Program-made: the position numbers and the translations under genes
Shown here: positions 34,825 through 47,987 of the stretch, in pieces
Position numbering within the stretch: the first letter of the stretch is position 1
Layout: every line of letters starts with the position of its first letter
NCBI GenBank assembly: GCA_019787685.1
Contig: JAHNUO010000006.1
Location: 1,736,001-1,800,000, forward strand
Direction: 5' to 3'
Length of the DNA stretch: 64,000 bases
From: Chiua virens
Taxonomy: Eukaryota > Basidiomycota > Agaricomycetes > Boletales > Boletaceae
Notes under the pieces: model-generated
Told to the model about the DNA's origin: nothing
The model's database searches: none
What the model saw: only the letters and a program-made list of their open reading frames with translations

Positions 34825-35914
34825 CACACCATTCTTCCGACGTCGTCTCTACAGCTCTCAAAATGTAATACCACCCACACGCTCAACTACTTGTGCACTG
34901 TTTTTACCACTCATCATCCAGCATCACCCTTCCCTTGCAACGTTCACCTTTCCGTCTCCATTCCACCACCTTCATCGACAAGCCATACCTAGGAGGACGA
35001 AGGCCAATCCAGCGCATCCAGTTGTGCCAAACCACGCGATGCATGACAAACTTCCCCTCTCCGCCTTCAAGTTGTGTCGATACCGCTCGTCAACGCGCAA
35101 TCATTCCCACTCATTTCAATTGCCTGTTACTCTATGCATCATCCGTCACATCGCTCGCTTTCCCTTAAAATCTCGCAATATTCACCACGTGACGAGGTCG
35201 ACAAATCCCCCCTTCCTCCCATTCACTGTCAATCGCATTCGTTCTATATTATTCTTCACTTTATCACCGTCCATATTCCATACCTTGTCGACCGTTTGGC
35301 TCGTTACGTGTGGTTTCTTGCATCGGTTTGTTCTAAGCCCTTGACCAACCGTACAACTTTCACTGTGCCTAGTTTAATTTAGCACTGTCACACATTCCAT
35401 CTCGTCAATGTTGCAGCATCCCACGCATCTCCTACCCAATTGAACAGTGTTTTACAGTACAGAATCTGCAATTTTAAGGGCTAACTGCAGGAATGTGTAT
35501 GCTTTATGGCAAATTTAGCTAGTACATAATGGGCACTGTAGGTACCATCAAGGGCTGGTTGTTGGCATAACAATATGCACGCATGACAGCACGGCTTCCG
35601 GAACGTCAAGAACACCGAATGACCTTGTCGGGTGTAGACGTTATTGTGTGTGCCTATATTGCACCCCCAAAGTTTGAAGAATGGAGCCGTCGGACAAATT
35701 AGTTATCCGAGATCACCGTGTCATAGTGAAAAGACTCAACACTGAAAGAGCACGCTAATCAGGATACAGCAATCCATCGTGTTATATCGTGGAGGATCCC
35801 ACCAGTTTTATTTCTGGGTCAAAACATTCACTTAGTATGACGGTTGCAATGATGGGATGCACTATGCACCCGTAATCCATTGTTGCGATTTATCAGAGTA
35901 CGAACTCAGGCTCT
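34825..35914. other. Intergenic region, pyrimidine-rich in the first half
   Basis: The region follows the cyclin stop and precedes the end of a convergent oxidoreductase gene. The first 550 bp are C/T-rich and therefore open in two frames, which gives no coding evidence. The second half is A/T-richer and featureless. Confidence 0.45.
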
Positions 35915-37801
35915 TTATTCTAGAACCCAGATACCTTCACTCTTCCTAATACCCACAGGCCTTTTCTCATCTAGGCTAATGCGTCCGGCATTAAGGATAG
36001 CTGTTGTGAGTACAGTGTTTGCAATGGTTGGATATCCGCATGCATCAAAGTCACTTGGTTTTGCCAGACCGGCATTCACTGCACGTGCAGCGTCGACGAA
36101 CTTCTCGATCGATATATACCCGTACCCTCGTTGCCCGTCAAAGTGTCCTGTTTCCGACGGAGAGTACTTCATGCTAACCATCGACACATCAACAGACCAT
36201 CTGTACGGACTTGGGCGTAACGTACTAGAATGGATTATACCACGTCTTCCCCATCTCGTCTACAGTGACATCATAACCACGGTGGGCTTGGTCGACATTG
36301 ATGTCCCCCTGAAATACATGACGATGATCCTCAACGGTACTAAAGGATGACGGATCATCACCCACCTTCTCTCCCATATAGTACCAGTGTTGAGCTGAAT
36401 GAATCCCGGCCTTCAAAGGAGCAGTCCAAGATGCAGTAAACACCGCAGTTCCCTTGTGTCTTGGGCTGGTGATAGACTGCCAATCGACGAGGAGCGTTAT
36501 GGTATCTTCTGTTTCTGGTACACAATTGAATGGTTCCCCTGTGGCTATCCCGGTAGCAGCGCTCGCAACGACCCGAGTTGGTACGGCTCTGTCCTGCAAG
36601 ATCCAACAGCAAACATCGATGTGATGCGAAGAAAGATAGTAACTGGGAAGAGATTGGATTCAGAATATCAGCAGTGGTTTCAAGTAATGCCCACTAACCT
36701 GATATCCGAGTCTTTACCAGCCCACGCTCTGAACGTTTCCAGCTGGCTCTTTGGCTGACTCATCCATGCACTGAAAAAATTAAATTCTCCAAGTGCCTGT
36801 GTTCTCGCTTTGGCGTCGCTGTAAACAGGGTCGAAGCGTTTGTGATGCTCGACGAAGCACACGACATTATGTTTCCGAGCGGCTTCGATGAGGTCGATAT
36901 GGTGCGAAAGAAGCTGTGTTGCGGGTTTGGTGACAAGGACGTGAATGCCACGTTCGATTGCATACAAACACATGGGGTAATGGGTGCCTAGGGGTTCGCA
37001 AGCGTCGTTATCAGCTCTAAAGCCAGGGGCAAATACTGACTATCTGGGGTGAAGACAACCACAGCATCACCAGGAGACATGCTGTCAATCGCATTCTTAT
37101 CTAGTTAGATATTTGAGGGTCACGGCACGATTGTAAATGAATGTGGCACCAACAGGCATCTGGATTGATTTTTCCCTCTTTGGGGAATTCCTCGAACCTG
37201 CAACAACGCAGTCAGGGACTGCTACGGCAGGTACCTGTCCCGTACGATGTGTCCATATCTTTGTAGACATTGGCTATATTCTGCTGTAGATGCTGCCGGA
37301 TCGCAGGGAACTTGGATCCGTTGACACCGACCATGGCGAGTTTATCCACCTATAATGGCGGCAATTACGTGAGGATCTCTTGACATGTGGGTCAATCAAT
37401 CCTTGCATACTTTGCCAAGTCTCCGCAGATCGAACATGGTGAGACCAACAACCTGGAATGCGTCACAACAAGATACAAGGTACAGGATGGAAGACTAACA
37501 CCGATCTAGGGATCCCGACAAACGTAGTATCAATGGAAGGGCGCTATAGTGGTAGGAGGTTCACTCACTTTCTTATCGGATTTCGAAGCTCCTTGACCTG
37601 TCCATCCTGTGGTGTACTCACCCTACATCACATTATTGATGGTGTACCAGTGAGCTGCCGATGGATCGTTACCGTGAGCACAGGACGTACCGTACCACCT
37701 GGGAAGAAAATGAAAATGTCAGTGGGAATGGAAGTGGGACGCCATTAATTTGATTGGCAATGCCTACACATTAACACGTTCAACTTTGTCAGGTTTTCCA
37801 T
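35915..37801 (-). CDS. Gfo/Idh/MocA-family oxidoreductase
   Basis: Small 5' exons assemble into MENLTKLNVLMCGGTGEYTT, GWTGQGASKSDKK, VVGLTMFDLRRLGK and VDKLAMVGVNGSKFPAIRQH. This gives an N-terminal Rossmann strand with a glycine-rich loop. Later exons encode AIDSMSPGDAVVVFTPDSQY, YAIERGIHVLVTKPATQLLS, VVCFVEHHKRFDPVYSDAKA and WMSQPKSQLETFRAWAGKDS. TKP corresponds to the E-K-P motif of the family, with Thr in place of Glu, and HHKRFDP continues the active-site region. The enzyme should oxidise or reduce a sugar or polyol with NAD(P); the substrate is unknown. The first exons are only about 20-60 bp, so the N-terminal model needs transcript support. Confidence 0.8.
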
Positions 37802-38519
37802 GACGGATACGGAGATTGTGATTGTTTTGGAGGGGATAGAGAAGGAAAGCAAGGCCTTCGAGTCTCAGATACGGACAGACCATTTGAACTTATGCAGGTG
37901 CCAGCAAGCCGCGAACGGGCCGCCATCCGGGCCGGTGTGATAACGGTGATTGAATGGGGGCTATCGTTCGACCTTTTAGAACGATGTTATACTGTTGAAA
38001 TAACGGTTGATGGACTGGATGTAATCACACCACTGATCCCTGTACCTGCGACCATGCTGTATTGGGACATGCAGGAGGTGATGATCCCGGCTAAACAACG
38101 AAACATGACTCGTACCGCCACCGACACGGGTTTCTAGTTTTTAGTTGTGATGTCACCCTGACGGGTGACTTGCAGCTGGTCGTGCCACGCCCGCAGCATT
38201 TGGAGCGACGGACTTACTCGGCATCTCCACTTCTACGTAGTCCATCCAACACACATTTCTTCTCCACCGCCTCGCCTCGCATCGTCGCTGACCAAACTGT
38301 TTAACTCAGTCCTGCTCAACGAACTCACCTTTACGCAGTTACTGCGTGTCTTGCACGTTTTCTCGTAAGTTTCATTTTTGCCTCTTTCCACTTTCGATCC
38401 AACCTTGGCCACCCGTTTACCTGACGTTTACCGTCCCGCTCAAGCTTTGGTAGGAATATACGTCCTCGTCGTCTCGCAGCCCTTGCTCTCCACCCCCATC
38501 CTGGCCGGTCATTACTCAC
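37802..38519. other. Divergent intergenic region
   Basis: This 718-bp spacer separates the starts of the oxidoreductase (-) and the next gene (+). No gene is recognised. A pyrimidine-rich leader occupies about 38230-38510 on the plus strand, typical of basidiomycete 5' UTRs. Confidence 0.45.
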
Positions 38520-41065
38520 ATGCAGCCAGTATCTAGCTTGACAGATTCTGGCTTCGTCCCCAGGAAGGAGTTCATCCGCGACCAGAGGACAACCTCAGAT
38601 TTCTCCCTACTAGCCATTTCCGGTTCAAGCTTCATTAGGCTTTACTCCTTCTCGCTCGAGGTTATCGCAGACTTACGCCGGCTCTTTGACCATTTCTACC
38701 TCAACGCCGCTTGCCGCGAGGATACGTCCCAGAAGCTGTGCGAATTCCAACTCCACGGTAAACCATGGGCTTCCCCGAAGAGCGCACGTACGGAGCGCAT
38801 CCTCCTCGATATTCTTGGGGTTATATATAGGCACAGTTATGCTATTCTTTCTACCATCGACTACGGTCGCGAACGCGATGATCGTCTTGCGATTTCTTTC
38901 TCTCGTCTATCTACCCCATCATTGCCGATTCCACCCCATTCCCCAATCCCTGCTGGCTCTGGGAGCAACCTGTCTCACGGTACTGGTAGTAAGCACGAAA
39001 GGAAGACGCCTTTTGCAATATCTTTCATTTCCAGCACCGTCATGCGTGTCATATACCCTCCCTTGAATTCTACTCCAGCCATTCTCCAGGCGGTTCGTGG
39101 TTCTTGGCCAAGGGGGGTCGTGTCAGAGAAGAAGGTAGGGGATGCAGCATACGAGTTCAAGCTCAAGGGATACAGCTGTGCGTGTACATCACTATTTGTC
39201 ATGTATCTCGCACCAACTCAGTTCCGTCAGGGTTCAACGAGGACACGTTTGCTACCGATTCGCTCCATCAAATCCTTTCACTCCTGACTTCCCTCGATAG
39301 TCATTCCTGCACAATGGTCGCCTCTCTTTCCATCTGTGGTCGTTCGCGGGTAAAAGATTTGTGGGTTTTCATTGGACCTGGATCTTCGGACCCAAACGAT
39401 CAAACCTCCCCCGAGTCACCGATTAGTCGATCTGGGTCAATGTTAGATGTTCGGCGATCCAACAGAGATTCTACACCTGAGCCCGGGTACAATGGCGAGG
39501 GGGGAGTTATTCCAGCGTCATTACACAGACGGGCAGCGACTTCCCCTCAGCATTTCCTGCCTCCGTCATATAACCCCTCTACTCCACATCATGCCCGAGC
39601 AACGACAGAGACCAATGGCTTTCCTACGTCTTTACCCGCTCCTTCGCCACTCTCATCGCCACATGCAATTCCTGGTATCAGCATGCGTAAACCCGCTCCG
39701 AGAGCTCAAGTACCGGTCTCTGTTGACTTTGATGCTCAAGACGACGAACATGATCGTTACCGTACTTCTCTGCCTAGCGCAGTGCCAAGTAGTTGTGAGA
39801 ATATGACTGGGGTTGGGACACTTAATCGAAATAGGTTTTTCCCAAAAGCCATCTATCCTGCGAATTTTGGAGAGCCTCCGGAGCTTGAACGAGATGACGG
39901 AAAGGCCTTTCATTCACCTCCGGAATCACACACAAACATCAGGTCAAGATCACCGTCCCCACATCATCGTGTCAGTGCCATGCGGCCAGTGTCAACGCGT
40001 TCGAAAACCCCACCACTCCTCACTTCTCATGCACGTGATCCCCGTACACCATCGCCACCACCAAGTGGGTCCCGGCCACAAGACTTTGTATTAGGAGAGA
40101 ACCCAACGCTTCTCAGCCCAGGGATGTTTCGCATACGAGATTCTGCATTTTCTTCTAATTCCATGGATACCACGGGATCTTGCGATGTTCCCATCAGATG
40201 GACGGGATTGGCTAAGCCAGAGGGTATCGAGAACATTGAGGAGGAGCAAGAGTTGTTTACCGAGGAACCCAGATCGCATCCTGTGTTGCATGCTCCAATG
40301 CTACCTGGGGGCTGGTCAAGTACTCCAGAGGAGGACGCATCCGTTACCAACGATTCCTCGAAAACGGATGAAGCTACTGTTCGACCTGAACACAGCAGGC
40401 ATCCTGACAAATCTCTGCACGATGTTGATGTACGGGTTGCTTCACCTGAACTTGTGCGTGACGGGGTTGTACGCAAGAGTGAAGCAGGCATGATAGGCAT
40501 GATGACACCTCGGTCACCACCTTCGCCCATACCCATCCCGTCCGGAGATAGCCTTGGGAAGTCAAAGAGTAGTTCGAGTGCACCAGCCTCGCCCACGAAG
40601 ACGGGAAGTCGGAGCGGTAGCGGAAACGGTTGGGTCCTAGTCAACGTGGAGGGCAAAGATCATGCTATTGGACATTCATCCTCACCGCTTGCAAGTCCCA
40701 CTATACCAAACCAGGATCGTCCTCGCAGAGTATCGCATATGAATGAGAAGGCACCCATGTCCTCTGGAGCCAAGGCCATCGTCGTTATTGATGCGAAGGA
40801 TGGCAAGGGTACGAGAACGCGAGGTGGTGGTTCGGGTCTGCGGCGTCTTCTATCGCTCTCGCGCCCGGGCAAAGGTGCAGAGGAATTGGCAAATGATGCG
40901 CGGGTCACACAAATCCGATCTCATGAACCTGCGACGAACGGAACGAGTCAAGGCAGAGAGCTGGCACGCTCAGGGCGCTTCCGAAACAAACTTACTCGTC
41001 TCGGCGCTTCCGAATCCTCGTCGAAACCACCAGACAATGGCAGAGTACGCGTGAATCTTAATTAA
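38520..41065 (+). CDS. Conserved basidiomycete protein with a globular N-terminus and long disordered tail
   Basis: One intron (about 39179-39230) joins GYS to WFNEDTFATDSLHQILSLL. The first 270 residues are well ordered: SLEVIADLRRLFDHFYLNAA, ERILLDILGVIYRHSYAILS, TIDYGRERDDRLAISFSR, MRVIYPPLNSTPAILQAVRG, WPRGVVSEKKVGDAAYEFKL, SRVKDLWVFIGPG. The remaining 550 residues are Ser/Pro-rich, with short conserved-looking islands such as NGWVLVNVEG and GGGSGLRRLLSLSRPGKGAE. I believe homologues exist across Agaricomycetes, but I know no function. The start at 38520 is the first ATG of the frame after a pyrimidine-rich leader. Confidence 0.65.
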
Positions 41066-41916
41066 TGTTGTCACTCATTGGATTTCTGTTTTTCTTTCTT
41101 CATTTTCCCCAGCATCTTTTTCTTTATCTCTGCACGTTGTAAACTGGCACGACTCGATCTGCAATGCATGCTTTACACCCATCGATTCATTCATTAAATT
41201 CCTTCCTTCTCTACGCTAGTCCCTAGTATGTTGGCTCTTCGTTAGGGTAATGACGTTGCTCGCTTGTAATCCGAGCACGTGAACAGTCCGATTCGTCACG
41301 TGGGAAAGGGTAGCATCTGTTTCTTCGAGAAACGAGTGGGCAATGGTCTTTCGGATGATGCTTTGTCGCTGCTACACGACACGCGCCTGGTGCTGAGATG
41401 CCCACGATGCGGGTGCACGCAGGACGAAGAAGTGGCCGGAAAGCGCAAACCGACGCCCCGCTCCTGGTTAGAAACGCGAGGTGACCCGGAAAGAGGGGAC
41501 GTGGAGCAGGCGAGCGTCTGTCTTTTGTGCGTAGCTCGCGATGGTGTTTTATCCGAGACTCGCGAGCTGTCACAGGGTATGGACAGCATGATAGTGGAGG
41601 GTCGCTAGTTTCGCGTCGGGATGGCCGCGCGGTGTTGTAGTGAGGAGTAGATGGTAGGAGGGTAGGACAATTAGGACATTGAAATAGACGAGGTTTGCTG
41701 ATAAGCTGAGGATGGAGAGGAGTTCGAGGAGAGGCGAGGAGGGATAGAAAATGGATGTATAGGAGGTTTTGGATTCTTGTGTAGAGGCAGGTTGCGAAAA
41801 TGCACAGGGACTGCCGTAGCGGTTACATGCCAACGTTTCCTCCCTAATAGCCACTCGCGGCCTTTCCCTCTCTTTTCCGCACTCTCCCATTTTCTTTTTC
41901 CTCCTCCCTTTCTACA
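41066..41916. other. Intergenic region between two plus-strand genes
   Basis: This stretch holds the 3' flank of the disordered-protein gene and the promoter of the ACF1/ITC1-like gene. A plus frame at 41279-41608 contains LRCPRCGCTQDEE and a later CLLC, which hints at a zinc ribbon, but nothing else supports a gene there. Confidence 0.4.
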
Positions 41917-44900
41917 ATGCCAACATGCAGGCGCAAACGTGTAGTACTCACAGAACCCTCCCAAGCCCTCCTCCAGGCAGCACAGTCCAACTCAGCCAAG
42001 GAGGTTTATTATCTCCATCAAACTGGCGAGATATTCGAAACTTATGAGTGCGCCAATCCAATCCATCTATCCTCCCTTCTCTGACACACACACTCTCCCG
42101 CTCCAGGGCGTATGCAGCGAGAATGTCCTTCTACAGACTGAAACAGTTTCAGTGTGAGGTCACAGGCAAAAGTGGTCTTGACTACTTCCAGGCGCTCGAG
42201 AGCGAGCAGCAAGAGGCTCAAACAATGCACTCCAGGTTCCCCGAGCCTCTCAAAGCTGCTGTTCTCAAAGCAGTCCAATGGCGTACGTGCCCCTTTCACC
42301 TCCTTTCCGGTCACTATAACTTGACTTGCGAACGCAGAGGTTGTTGGCCGTTTGGATCACCTAGTAGAGGCTGTTTTCGAACGATTCAAGGACCGGTACT
42401 TCGCCGACGAGAGTACGTGTCCTTCTAATATTGTCTCATCAATGCTGATCGCCGCCCTTCATCTCACCAGAGGTTTTCGTCGATGCACAGGGGGACAAGT
42501 GAGCACGTTTCTTGATTGATGCCATACCATCTCATACCCTCTAGGTTCTACGCCAAAGTTCTTCGAGTATGTCCGCCAAAGCCCCCTGCGGAGGCCCCAG
42601 AGACTGTGCCGTCAGACCAAGCTTCTTCTTCCACCTCCCCGGCTCAGACACCCCCAGTGGACTCCACAAATGATGTAGAAATACACAAGATCGGAGGCGA
42701 CCTCAAGATACCCGCCAAGGAAGCACAAGCCAAGGATGATCCACTCCAGTACACTTACCATGTTCAAATACTGGAGGAGCCCCACGACAAAAGTCACGAG
42801 AAAGGGAAGTCAGCTCCAAAGGACAAGGGACAATGGAGCGGTAGATTGGTGGAGGTTCAGTGCAACATTATGAGGCACGGCGATATTTTAATATTCAAGG
42901 CTGATCTAACTCATACTTTTTCTGTTAGTCGTGACCGCCTGGCTTTCTCCAAATCAATCCTTCGCAGGTTCATCCGTGATTGTGTCGATCGCGATGCAGC
43001 CGTAGCTTCCCCTTGGACTGTCAAGGAGGTTATTGCCAAACACTATGGCGTAGACTCTATTATGCCGGAAGAAACCCGGAGGGGGGTCGAAAACATTAAG
43101 AAAGGTGAGATTGACAAACGAAAAAAGATTTGGGAGGACAAGGAAGGACCTCCTACGAAGAAGCAGAAGAAGCTGACGGCTGCTCAAGAAGAGAGAGGTA
43201 AGTCATACATCTTGTTACGTTTTCTGAGTGGAGCTTAGTCAAAGCCCTCGTTGCTGCTGCAGAAAAACGAGAACGGGAAGCGCGTGAAAAGGTCCAAAGG
43301 CAGCAGAAAGCCAAAGAGGAGGCTGAACGGCTTGCAGCGGAAAGGAAGAAGAAGAAACCTATACGCTACCCCACAGAGGATCTGGATGTTCGCGTATCGG
43401 AAAAGGAGAAAAAGGCAGGTACCAGAGTCGAGAAGCCAATTCCCAGTCGAGCCCATCTACCCTTCGGCGAAGACCAGGCCACTTTCGAGTCTTTTCTCAT
43501 GGCTTGGAATTTCTTGGTCGTGTATGGGTGAGTTGGGGTTAGATTCTGGCAACACATTCGCGTTGACGCCGCATCGCAGCCAGCCGTTGCACATTTCTCC
43601 TTTTACGATGGACGACTTTGAACATGCACTTCGGCATTCTATTGTCGAACATCCATGCCCTTTGCTCTCCGAGATAAATACCGCGCTTATTTATAACCTG
43701 CGCGCTGTGCCATTTAATCGCCATAGTGCCGTACTTTCCTTATTGCGTATGAAGGATACTACGGAGGAAGAGCACAAAATACTTGGTGTCACAATCGACC
43801 AACTGGCAGCTGCGATGGCTGATGTAGGGAACAATTGGGAACGTGTTCCACTTCGCGCTCAAGATGCGAGAACCGGCTGGGAGGATGCATTGGTTGGGTG
43901 TCTAAAGGGTGTAGGTGTGCAATGTCTCATATTCACACACACTGAAGAACTTCTCCAGCATGCCACATTGGAGAATTTTCCCCGCCTACGAGAGGTCCTG
44001 ACAAGACTGCTCTTTGCACCTGAACGGAATACGGAATTATCGTCCTCTTCATCAAGTTCCCGGATATCTACCCCTGTCTGTTATTCGTTAACTTCGTCAC
44101 CCGGCGAACGCTATCATGCCCTTCCACCTCCTGACCGCATTGCCATCTTGGCCTTTTTATGCAACCTCTCAGTGTCAAGCAAGACAATTCATACCCACAT
44201 GGAATCATGCGAGGAGTCCTTGACTGCGCTGCGGAAAGAAAAAATTGAAATTAACCGGTTGAAAAAGCAGTAGTAAGTATGACGAAGTGAGGATTCATGT
44301 GCAGAAAATTAACGTGTTGTCCACAGTACCGAAGAGATGAACAGTCTCTCGGGTGATGCGGGGCCAAAGAAAGAATCAACACCTGTCGGGACAGAAGAAG
44401 AAGTTGGTACACATGACTTGAGCGACTTATCGGATGCGCCATCAGAGGAAGGTTCGGAGACCGCTTCAGCGACCAGTGGTCGGCAAAAGATCACCCCACG
44501 CCAAAAGGATCTCCGCCAAAAGCCCATGCTCAAGCACACGCAAAGCAAAGGGAAATCGCTCGTGCGAAAGTTGCTGCAGAGAAACAAGCGCAAGCAGAAC
44601 ACCGCCGTCTTGATGAAGAAGTCAACAAACTTGAGCGGCGACTAGAGAGCATTGAACGAGAGTTCCGCAAGCTACTCGGAGCCATTAGAGTCAAACCGCT
44701 GGGCAAAGATCGATTTCACAACCGAGTGTGGTGGTTTGATGGCATGGGTTCCATGTCCTTGCTGGGTAGTGGGGGCGTAGTCCAGTACGGCACTGGTCGT
44801 ATATTCCTCCAAGGACCCACTGAAATGGAGCTTGAATCAATGTCAAGAAGAGAGGAAAACGATGTTGATGCTAGAAGACAGGAAGAGGAAGGGGAGGGTC

Positions 44901-45292
44901 TGTTGGCGCCTGGAGAGTGGGCAGTATACACGGAGCCTGAGGAGGTAGGAAGATGTTTATCATGGACTGAGGAATGGCTGACCACGTCCGTCAGGTGGAT
45001 GAGTTTGTAGCATGGCTAAATCCTAAGGGAGTCCGAGAACTGGCACTGAAAAATGCGATCACGAAATGGTGGAATCATATCGCACCCGGAATGCGTAAAC
45101 GCCTCTCGGTTTGTTCTTCTGCGAATGGTGAGAAGAAGGGAGCGCTGATGAGAATTGATACAGGACCTGAATGTGAGCGCGAAACTCCCAGAAGCGCGAC
45201 GGTCGACAAGGGTGAAGACGGTTGTCGGACACGATATCATGAGGGAGTCGTATATGACGTGGACTAATCGGCGAGCAGTCAACTCATCATGA
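41917..45292 (+). CDS. ITC1: ISWI-complex accessory subunit, WAC-DDT-WHIM (ACF1/ITC1-like)
   Basis: Short first exons encode a WAC domain: AYAARMSFYRLKQFQCEVTG, KSGLDYFQALESEQQEAQTM, VVGRLDHLVEAVFERFKDRY, FADEKVFVDAQGDKFYAKVL. A basic coiled segment (EKREREAREKVQRQQKAKEE) leads to a DDT domain (DQATFESFLMAWNFLVVYGQ; FTMDDFEHALRHSIVEHPCP; LLSEINTALIYNL). WHIM-like parts follow (PDRIAILAFLCNLSVSSKTI; KPLGKDRFHNRVWWFDGMGS; PGEWAVYTEPEEVDEFVAWL). This is the architecture of the large non-catalytic partner of ISWI ATPases (Itc1, Acf1/BAZ1A) that space nucleosomes. The last intron (about 45110-45165) leads to a tail of 37 residues ending WTNRRAVNSS. Confidence 0.87.
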
Positions 45293-45590
45293 CGTACTCG
45301 TAGATCGTTCCGAATGTTGGCTAGCTCGACTTATACACACCATAGATCAGCACAAACATTGTATTTATCCAACATTCCGACATGTATGTACAAACCTCCT
45401 TCAAGTTGATTCTTTCTGTCAGCTTTCCGGCCGGGCGGATCAATACACCACTTGTTCCGATTGCCGTGCTGGCAGTGTCGTTATGGTCCACAGTTTCCCT
45501 AAATTCTTTGACATTTCGGAGTTTGGTTGATGCCTATATAACGGGTTGCTTAGATCTCAACTGTAGCTTGCTCTCCTTTGCGACGTCAAC

Positions 45591-47833
45591 GATGTCTTCC
45601 CTGCCCAACTCCTTCACTTATGGTTCTGTCTCCAGTATTAATAGTGTTCGGGACTGCTTTCACTTCCTGCAAGTACCCGCTTCCATCCCTATCCAAGTTA
45701 TTCGGCTCTCATCCATCTCGTAGATTATCGCTCTCAGTACTATCCCAGCTCGAATGTCCGCGCATCCGACTTGTCCATGGATTTGTCCGATGATGATGGA
45801 CAGCCCCTATCCGAGCCCACCCACCGGCCTCTAGATTCCATGAGTTCCATTGACAATTCGTCTGCTGCGAGCAATCGTATGCAAGATCCGGACCAGAACT
45901 TCGCATCCGAGACCGCTCTGCCCACCTCCGGCATGCGAGGCCCACCAAATCCTCGCCTACCTATCAAAATTTCCAGGGCTCGCGAAACTACCCCTTTACT
46001 GAGGAAAGCTGCTTCATTCACCGTGTACTCCTCTGAGAATACAGCGTCTTCTGCTGGTCGCGCAGATTACAACACTCTGAATCGTTCGGATGATGCAAGT
46101 ATGGTACCACAGCATTCAACTCTTCCATCTTCGACGAATGTAGAGTACCGTTACGGGGGCAAGAGTACCTACGGTCAAACGGTGAGCATCATGGAAGCAA
46201 CCTGTTTGGGAATTACTGAGTGCCAAATATCCAGCTGTTCAATTGTATCGCAGTACTTTTGGGGATAGGCATGCTCTCCGAGCCCCTTGCATTCGCATAT
46301 GCTGGATGGTTCTGGGGTACGGTGCTAATTGTCTTTTTCGGCCTTGTGACTTGTTATACGTGAGCTGCTCTCTTTGTCGAGCGGATTGATCTAATTTTAT
46401 GTTAGCGCAAAAATGCTCGCGCACGAGATACTGGACGATCACCGCCTACGTTCATATGCTGATATTGGTCGGAAAGCATTCGGTCCCAAGTCCTCACTTC
46501 TGACAAATACCTTATTCTGTCTTGAGGTTTTCTCTCTCAGGTATGTAAGAATACATCTTTGCCGACGTCGTCTTGACCAACAGTTTCTCCAGTGTTGTCC
46601 TCGTCACTCTAACAGCTGATTCCCTAGAGGGTGTTTGGCCTGCTTACTCCGCTAACACCTACAAAATCTTCTCTCTTTTCGTGTGAGTACTGTGTTGCTT
46701 GTCTGGACAGTATTCCGATGTTTACATTCCGGTTGCACAGTTTGGCACCAATGGTTTTCATGCCCTTATCCATTCTGTCATTTACCTCGCTCTTGGGAAT
46801 AAGTTCAACGTTACTCATCATCGCAGTAATATTCATCGATGGGTTTTCCAAACCGAATTCTCCAGGTAGCCTTTGGAGTCCGGCCTACACAACCCTCTCT
46901 CCGGGGACCTTTGGAGAAGTCGGAGTAGCATTCGGTCTGTTCATGGCTGGGGTGAGTAATCTCATTGTTCAGTGCAGTTTTCAAGTTCACAATTCTAGGC
47001 AGTTCTCGGGCCACGTTGTTATACCCTCGCTTGCTCGTGACATGATAGATCCCTCGAAATTCGATCATATGGCCAATCGGGCATTTGTGAGTCAGCTGAA
47101 TCTTCTGCAAAAAAATCGAAACTAAGCTGCTTCAAAGCTGGTTGCAACATTTATATATGCCATCATCGGGTATGCAGGGTATCTTATGTTCGGTAATTCC
47201 GTAAGCGATGAGGTGTGGTTGTATGTCTTGGTTCCAAGATCGCTGTCTCATCCAAACAATGCAGATTAGCAAAAATTTACTTGCTACACCTGGATATAAT
47301 TCAACACTAAACCAAATTGTGATGTGGTTACTTGTTATCACACCCTTGTAAGAGGATGTCTACTTCTCGCAATTTTTGTTGCCTGAATATCTGCCACTAG
47401 ATCGAAGTTTGCTTTGAGTACCAGACCAGTAAGCGTTGTATCACCACCTTTTGCGTGACATGCTGATCGTACGATGTAGTTGAACATCATCTTAGAAAGC
47501 ACGTTGGGCTTGGAAATCACTCCAGTAGCCTCGGTGGAGGACGGGAAAGGGTTGTCAACAGAAACCCCACCAAACCTGGCAAAGCAATTTCTCGTGGCTC
47601 TTGAGCGTATCATGGTCCCTGTCATGTCGATCCTGGTTTCGATTCTTGTCCCACAATTCAGTTCTCTGATGGCGTTCCTGGGCTCTTTCTCTGCCTTTGT
47701 CATCTGCGTCATTGGTCCAATTTCTGCGAAGATCGCAATGACCGGAAAGTGTCATTGGTACGATGCAGGTCTGCTCGGCGTTTCCACCTTGATGGCAGTG
47801 TGGGGTACGTTCTCTGCGTTTTGGACGACGTGA
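45591..47833 (+). CDS. Vacuolar amino-acid transporter (AAAP/AVT family)
   Basis: A disordered N-terminus of about 150 residues precedes roughly ten to eleven membrane spans over many short exons: TLFNCIAVLLGIGMLSEPLA, FAYAGWFWGTVLIVFFGLVT, VPMVFMPLSILSFTSLLGIS, STLLIIAVIFIDGFSKP, GVAFGLFMAGFSGHVVIPSL, NQIVMWLLVITPLSKFALST, IMVPVMSILVSILVPQFSSL, LLGVSTLMAVWGTFSAF. The (N/G)xxxGIG(M/I)LS(E/I)P opening motif and HVVIPSLARDM are typical of yeast Avt1-like transporters, which move neutral amino acids across the vacuolar membrane. The extreme N-terminus is uncertain; M at 45771 is a conservative alternative start. Confidence 0.85.
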
Positions 47834-47987
47834 GATTACAGTGCAAACATAAACTGCAATCGAAGACACGGAGAACCAGCTTAGATGCGTTGATATGATA
47901 GAAGTGTGCAGATAACGGCCAGATTACCCACACGATAATCGTATGCAATTTTGACGAAATACATGAGGTATTGGATGTACGCCACGA

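Noticed and set aside
34667..35344. 225-codon plus-strand frame after the cyclin
   Set aside because: It overlaps the cyclin 3' end in another frame and continues through C/T-rich sequence where stop codons are rare.
41279..41608. Possible zinc-ribbon frame with CPRCGC and CLLC
   Set aside because: Two Cys pairs alone in a spacer frame, without start context, introns or further family sequence, are not enough for a gene call.
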